In this document: positions 61,185-64,000 of the stretch, one piece after another
How the letters are laid out: every line of letters starts with the position of its first letter
How positions within the stretch are numbered: the first letter of the stretch is position 1
Origin: SKLM01 sp964542755
Lineage (GTDB): Bacteria > Chloroflexota > Anaerolineae > B4-G1
Direction of reading: 5' to 3'
NCBI GenBank assembly: GCA_964542755.1
Contig: CAZIWL010000006.1
Span: 1 to 64,000 of the forward strand
Length of the DNA: 64,000 nucleotides
The notes under the pieces: generated by a model
Told to the model about the DNA's origin: nothing
What the model saw: only the letters and a program-made list of their open reading frames with translations
The model's database searches: none
Position numbers and translations under genes: made by a program

Positions 61185-62819
61185 ATGCCCGATCAAGCAC
61201 TTCTCTCACATTTCTTCATCAAAATTGATGGGGAGGACGCTCCTCGGGACTTGATGGACAGCTTGATCGAGGTAGCGGTCGAAGAAAGCATCCATCTGCC
61301 GGACTACTTCGCGATCCGTCTGCATGACCCTGAACTCCACTGGGTCGACGCGGAGACGCTGGCGGAGGGGAAGGTGGTGGAGATCTCGGCATCGGGCCGG
61401 GAGGGGTCGACGACAGATACGTTGATTTCGGGAGAGATCACGGCCGTAGAGCCGGATTTCGGCAGCGACGGCATACCGACGCTGACGGTGCAGGGCTATG
61501 ACCGCTCCCACCGACTCCACCGCGGGCGGTGGACCCGGTCGTTCGTCCAGATGACCGACTCGGACATTGCCGAGCGGATCGCCCAGGAGGAGGGACTACG
61601 GGCCGAGGTCGACGCGACACGCCAGGTACACGACTACGTCTTCCAGAACAATGAGTCGAACATGGCCTTCCTCTATGCTCGGGCGGTGCGCATCGGTTTT
61701 GAGCTTTACGTGCAAGACCGGACGCTTCATTTCTGCGAGGCAGGCGACGACGATGGGCCGGAGCTTGACTGGGGGAGTACCTTGCGCAGTTTCCGACCGC
61801 GGCTGACGACGGCGCGTCAGGAGAGCGAGGTCGTCGTACGGGGGTGGGATCCAAAGCGGAAGCGCGAGATCGTCGGGCGGGTGACTCAAGGGGAGGGCAG
61901 TCCCGAGATCGGCGAGAGCCGCTCGGGGAGCGAGCTAGCCTCGGAGGCTTTCCAGAAGGACGGGAAGCTCCTGGTGGCAGATCGGCCGGTCGCAGATCAG
62001 ACCGAGGCTGAGGGGTTGGCTCAGGCCCTTTTCGACGAGCTGACGTCGAGCTTCGTGAAGGCCCGCGGAGTCGCGTCTGGCGACCCACGCCTGAGAGCGG
62101 GGAAGATGGTGACGGTGCGCTCCGTGGGGGATCGGTTCAGCGGACGGTACCACATCACGGCTACCACGCACAGCTATCGAGCCGAAGACTACGTGACGGT
62201 CTTCCACGTGACGGGCAAGCACCCGCGCACGTTGTGCCACCTGGTGGAGGGCGAGGAGAAGGGCGAGATGGGCGCTGTCGTGGGCATCGTAACCAACAAC
62301 GACGACCCGGACGGCATGGGGCGTGTGAAGGTCAAGTACCCATGGCTGGCGGAGGACGAGGAGAGCGCCTGGGCGCGCGTGGCGTCCTTCATGGCTGGAA
62401 AGGATCGGGGGGCCTTCTTTCTCCCCGAGGTGAATGACGAGGTCTTGCTGGCCTTCGATCACGGGAACGTTCATCGCCCGTATGTCATTGGCGGGCTGTG
62501 GAACGGGGAGGACACACCGCCGGAAGCGACCAGCACCGTGCTGGACGGCAGCGGTCAGGTGGTGCAGCGGATGATCAAGTCGCGGTCGGGGCACACGATC
62601 CTCCTCGACGACACGAGTGGCGGCGGTGGGATCACGATCAAAGATCGGGCGGGCAACCAGATCGTCATCGACTCCGGGTCGAATGGGATGAAAATCGAGA
62701 TTCAAGGAAACCTGGAGATCAGTGCCAAGGGCAAAGTGACCATCAAAGGGGATGCCGGCGTGGAGATCAGCAGCTCGGCGAACGTCGACGTCAAGGGTGC
62801 GATGGTCAAACTGAACTGA
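61185..62819 (+). CDS. VgrG-like eCIS spike protein
   Basis: This 544-residue protein is of the VgrG/gp27-gp5 type (Afp8/Pvc8). The gp27-like part covers about 1-340 (SHFFIKIDGEDAPRDLMDSL ... YVTVFHVTGKHPRTLC), the gp5 OB-fold has MGAVVGIVTNNDDPDGMGRV and GRVKVKYPWL, and the C-terminal beta-prism is Gly/Val/Ile-rich (GHTILLDDTSGGGGITIKDR ... ISAKGKVTIKGDAGVEISSS). No extra effector domain follows. ATG 61185 is chosen; GAGG lies 7 bases upstream. It carries the PAAR-capped spike. Confidence 0.94.
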   Translation: MPDQALLSHFFIKIDGEDAPRDLMDSLIEVAVEESIHLPDYFAIRLHDPELHWVDAETLAEGKVVEISASGREGSTTDTLISGEITAVEPDFGSDGIPTLTVQGYDRSHRLHRGRWTRSFVQMTDSDIAERIAQEEGLRAEVDATRQVHDYVFQNNESNMAFLYARAVRIGFELYVQDRTLHFCEAGDDDGPELDWGSTLRSFRPRLTTARQESEVVVRGWDPKRKREIVGRVTQGEGSPEIGESRSGSELASEAFQKDGKLLVADRPVADQTEAEGLAQALFDELTSSFVKARGVASGDPRLRAGKMVTVRSVGDRFSGRYHITATTHSYRAEDYVTVFHVTGKHPRTLCHLVEGEEKGEMGAVVGIVTNNDDPDGMGRVKVKYPWLAEDEESAWARVASFMAGKDRGAFFLPEVNDEVLLAFDHGNVHRPYVIGGLWNGEDTPPEATSTVLDGSGQVVQRMIKSRSGHTILLDDTSGGGGITIKDRAGNQIVIDSGSNGMKIEIQGNLEISAKGKVTIKGDAGVEISSSANVDVKGAMVKLN

Positions 62820-62963
62820 CTTGGAGAATCGCGCACGGTGACTCGAGACCGGCGCGCACAAGGACCGAAGAGCCCGACCGTGCGCCAAGCGCCTGTTGAC
62901 AGAGGGTTGTCCCGAGGCGTTGTGCAGGAGGCGATGGGCGGATAGAGCAGAGGGGGCGGCAGG

Positions 62964-63368
62964 ATGAGCATGCCTGCAGCGAAGCAGGGTGACAAGATCA
63001 CGGCGGTCGATATTCACATCGTCATGGTGCCGGCGCCGCCCTCGCCGCCAGTGCCGACACCCTTGCCGCACCCCTTCAATGGGATGATCGACGGGCAGCT
63101 AAGTCGGGACGTCAAGATTATGGGGCTGCCCGCCGCGACAGTGGGCTCGACGGCGACGAACACGCCACCACACTTGCCCACGCCGCCGGGCACGGTGTTC
63201 CAGAAGCCGCCGACGAACAAGGCCAAGATTAGCCTGGGGAGCACGACGGTGCTGATCAACGGGAAGCCGGCAGCTCGTAACGGCGATACGGCGATGACAT
63301 GCAACGATCCCGTCGACATGCCGAACGGCACCGTGGTGGCCGCGGGCACGGTCTTGATTGGAGGGTGA
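62964..63368 (+). CDS. PAAR-domain spike tip protein
   Basis: The 134-residue protein has PAAR features: MSMPAAKQGDKITAVDIH at the N-terminus, the Pro-rich PAPPSPPVPTPLPHPF loop, and VLINGKPAARNGDTAMTCND near the end. It probably forms the sharp tip of the spike, with histidine/cysteine metal coordination. ATG 62964 follows GGCAGG. A 144-base gap before it is empty. Confidence 0.93.
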   Translation: MSMPAAKQGDKITAVDIHIVMVPAPPSPPVPTPLPHPFNGMIDGQLSRDVKIMGLPAATVGSTATNTPPHLPTPPGTVFQKPPTNKAKISLGSTTVLINGKPAARNGDTAMTCNDPVDMPNGTVVAAGTVLIGG

Positions 63369-63370
63369 TG

Positions 63371-63766
63371 ATGGCAAAAAGCTTCCTGGGCCGGGGATGG
63401 AGCTTCCCGCCGCAGATCGACGGCCGGGGCGGAATGGCAACGTCGGAAGGGGCGGTCGACATAGAGCAAGCCATTCGCGTCATCCTGGGAACCGCGCCGG
63501 GTGAGCGTCCTATGCGACCCGACTTCGGCTGTCGGATTCACGAGCTGGTCTTCGCGCCCGCCAACACCACGACCGCTGGACTGGCCGCGCACTACGTGGA
63601 GGAGGCGCTGGGGTGGTGGGAGCCGCGCATCGACGTGACGCGGGTGAGGGTGACCCATGACCCCGAGGACCGGGCCAGGCTACTGGTCACGGTCCACTAT
63701 GAGATCAGAGCGACCCACGATGAGCGCAGCCTCGTTTATCCGTTCTACGTGATTCCCGAAGAGTGA
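63371..63766 (+). CDS. GPW/gp25 family baseplate protein
   Basis: The 131-residue protein is of the gp25/Afp9 family, which starts sheath assembly at the baseplate. It has DIEQAIRVILGTAPGERPMR and PDFGCRIHELVFAPAN, then a C-terminal strand region TVHYEIRATHDERSL. Two ATGs are possible; 63371 is 5 bases from GGAGGG. The PAAR stop overlaps the first ATG. Its role in the particle is well established for the family. Confidence 0.93.
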   Translation: MAKSFLGRGWSFPPQIDGRGGMATSEGAVDIEQAIRVILGTAPGERPMRPDFGCRIHELVFAPANTTTAGLAAHYVEEALGWWEPRIDVTRVRVTHDPEDRARLLVTVHYEIRATHDERSLVYPFYVIPEE

Positions 63767-63780
63767 CCCGGGGGATTGAC

Positions 63781-64000
63781 ATGCTACCGATACCCAATCT
63801 TGATGACCGCGGCTTCCAAGACATCGTCGACGAGGCGAGGAGCCTTATCCCCCGCTATTGTCCGGAGTGGACCGACCACAACCTGAGCGATCCAGGGATC
63901 ACGCTGATCGAGCTCTTTGCCTGGATGATGGATATGCTCCTCTATCGGCTGAATCGGGTACCAGACAAGAACTTCATCACCTTCCTGGATCTGATCGGCA
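63781..64000 (+). CDS. Baseplate J-like protein, N-terminal part only
   Basis: The visible 73 residues (LPIPNLDDRGFQDIVDEARS, RYCPEWTDHNLSDPGITLIE, LFAWMMDMLLYRLNRVPDKN) match the start of eCIS baseplate J/gp47-like proteins (Afp11 type). The gene continues beyond the window. ATG 63781 follows a GGGGG tract. It shows that the operon goes on past the right edge, so further baseplate genes and tail fibres are expected there. Confidence 0.9.
   Translation, partial: MLPIPNLDDRGFQDIVDEARSLIPRYCPEWTDHNLSDPGITLIELFAWMMDMLLYRLNRVPDKNFITFLDLIG

Noticed and set aside
49044..64000. Reading the cluster as a prophage or a type VI secretion system
   Set aside because: No capsid, terminase, integrase, lysis, TssJLM or ClpV genes are visible, while the AAA ATPase, DUF4255, DUF4157 and LysM hub are typical of eCIS.
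1..64000. tRNA genes and insertion sequences
   Set aside because: I looked in the larger gaps and saw no cloverleaf-like tRNA or transposase; the only RNA gene supported is the 5S fragment, plus the greA leader.

Overview
The window looks like a GC-rich chromosome segment of a Chloroflexota bacterium, probably Anaerolineae-like. This is inferred from three things: two BTAD/SARP-type regulators, several secreted proteins ending in an LP(L/I/M)V-type C-terminal motif, and repeat-rich surface proteins beside ordinary bacterial housekeeping genes. No database search was possible, so the taxonomic call is an inference.

Layout. 1-133: the 3' end of a 5S rRNA gene and a hairpin. 214-15926: mostly housekeeping genes: tatA, the dnaX-ybaB-recR cluster, a zinc-ribbon protein divergent from comEC, a methyltransferase, fabF, an aminotransferase, a decayed 3-hydroxyacyl-CoA dehydrogenase, guaB, a small membrane protein, and two Nudix hydrolases flanking an alpha/beta hydrolase. 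16145-33368: a minus-strand block of secreted and surface proteins. It holds a beta-helix protein, a 1700-residue metzincin-like protease with six PPC domains, a lipoprotein, three proteins sharing an FTYQG N-terminal module (10-residue solenoid repeats, 15-residue YadA-head-like repeats, and YGVYG repeats), and a PKD protein. Part of this block is a tandem duplication with a constant offset of 4087 bp. 33701-37712: a BTAD/AAA/TPR regulator followed by a small protein. 38520-44570: a large alpha-2-macroglobulin-like lipoprotein with an intact CTEQ thioester motif. 44865-47163: lysS and greA; greA has a strong promoter and an attenuator-like leader.

47687-64000 (running off the end): a second BTAD regulator, then an extracellular contractile injection system (eCIS) operon. 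Upstream of the operon are four heptamers (GTGTGAC, GTGTGAC, CAGTGAC, GTGTGAC) spaced exactly 11 bp apart and ending 8-10 bp before a -10-like element, which is the geometry of a SARP operator. The operon encodes a small TTG-start protein, an AAA+ ATPase, a Cys-cluster protein, two DUF4157 proteins (candidate cargo), a DUF4255 cap-like protein, one sheath, two tube proteins, a small tail assembly protein, a DUF6760-like protein, a LysM hub, a VgrG-like spike, PAAR, gp25 and the start of a baseplate J-like protein. A run of eight G residues at the join between the small tail protein and the DUF6760-like gene would allow a -1 frameshift fusion, recalling phage tail assembly chaperones.

In both BTAD loci the regulator is followed on the same strand by a paralogous small protein that also begins with TTG-AAC-GAA. 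I read these as two copies of one regulatory module, one beside the injection system and one beside the surface-protein block.
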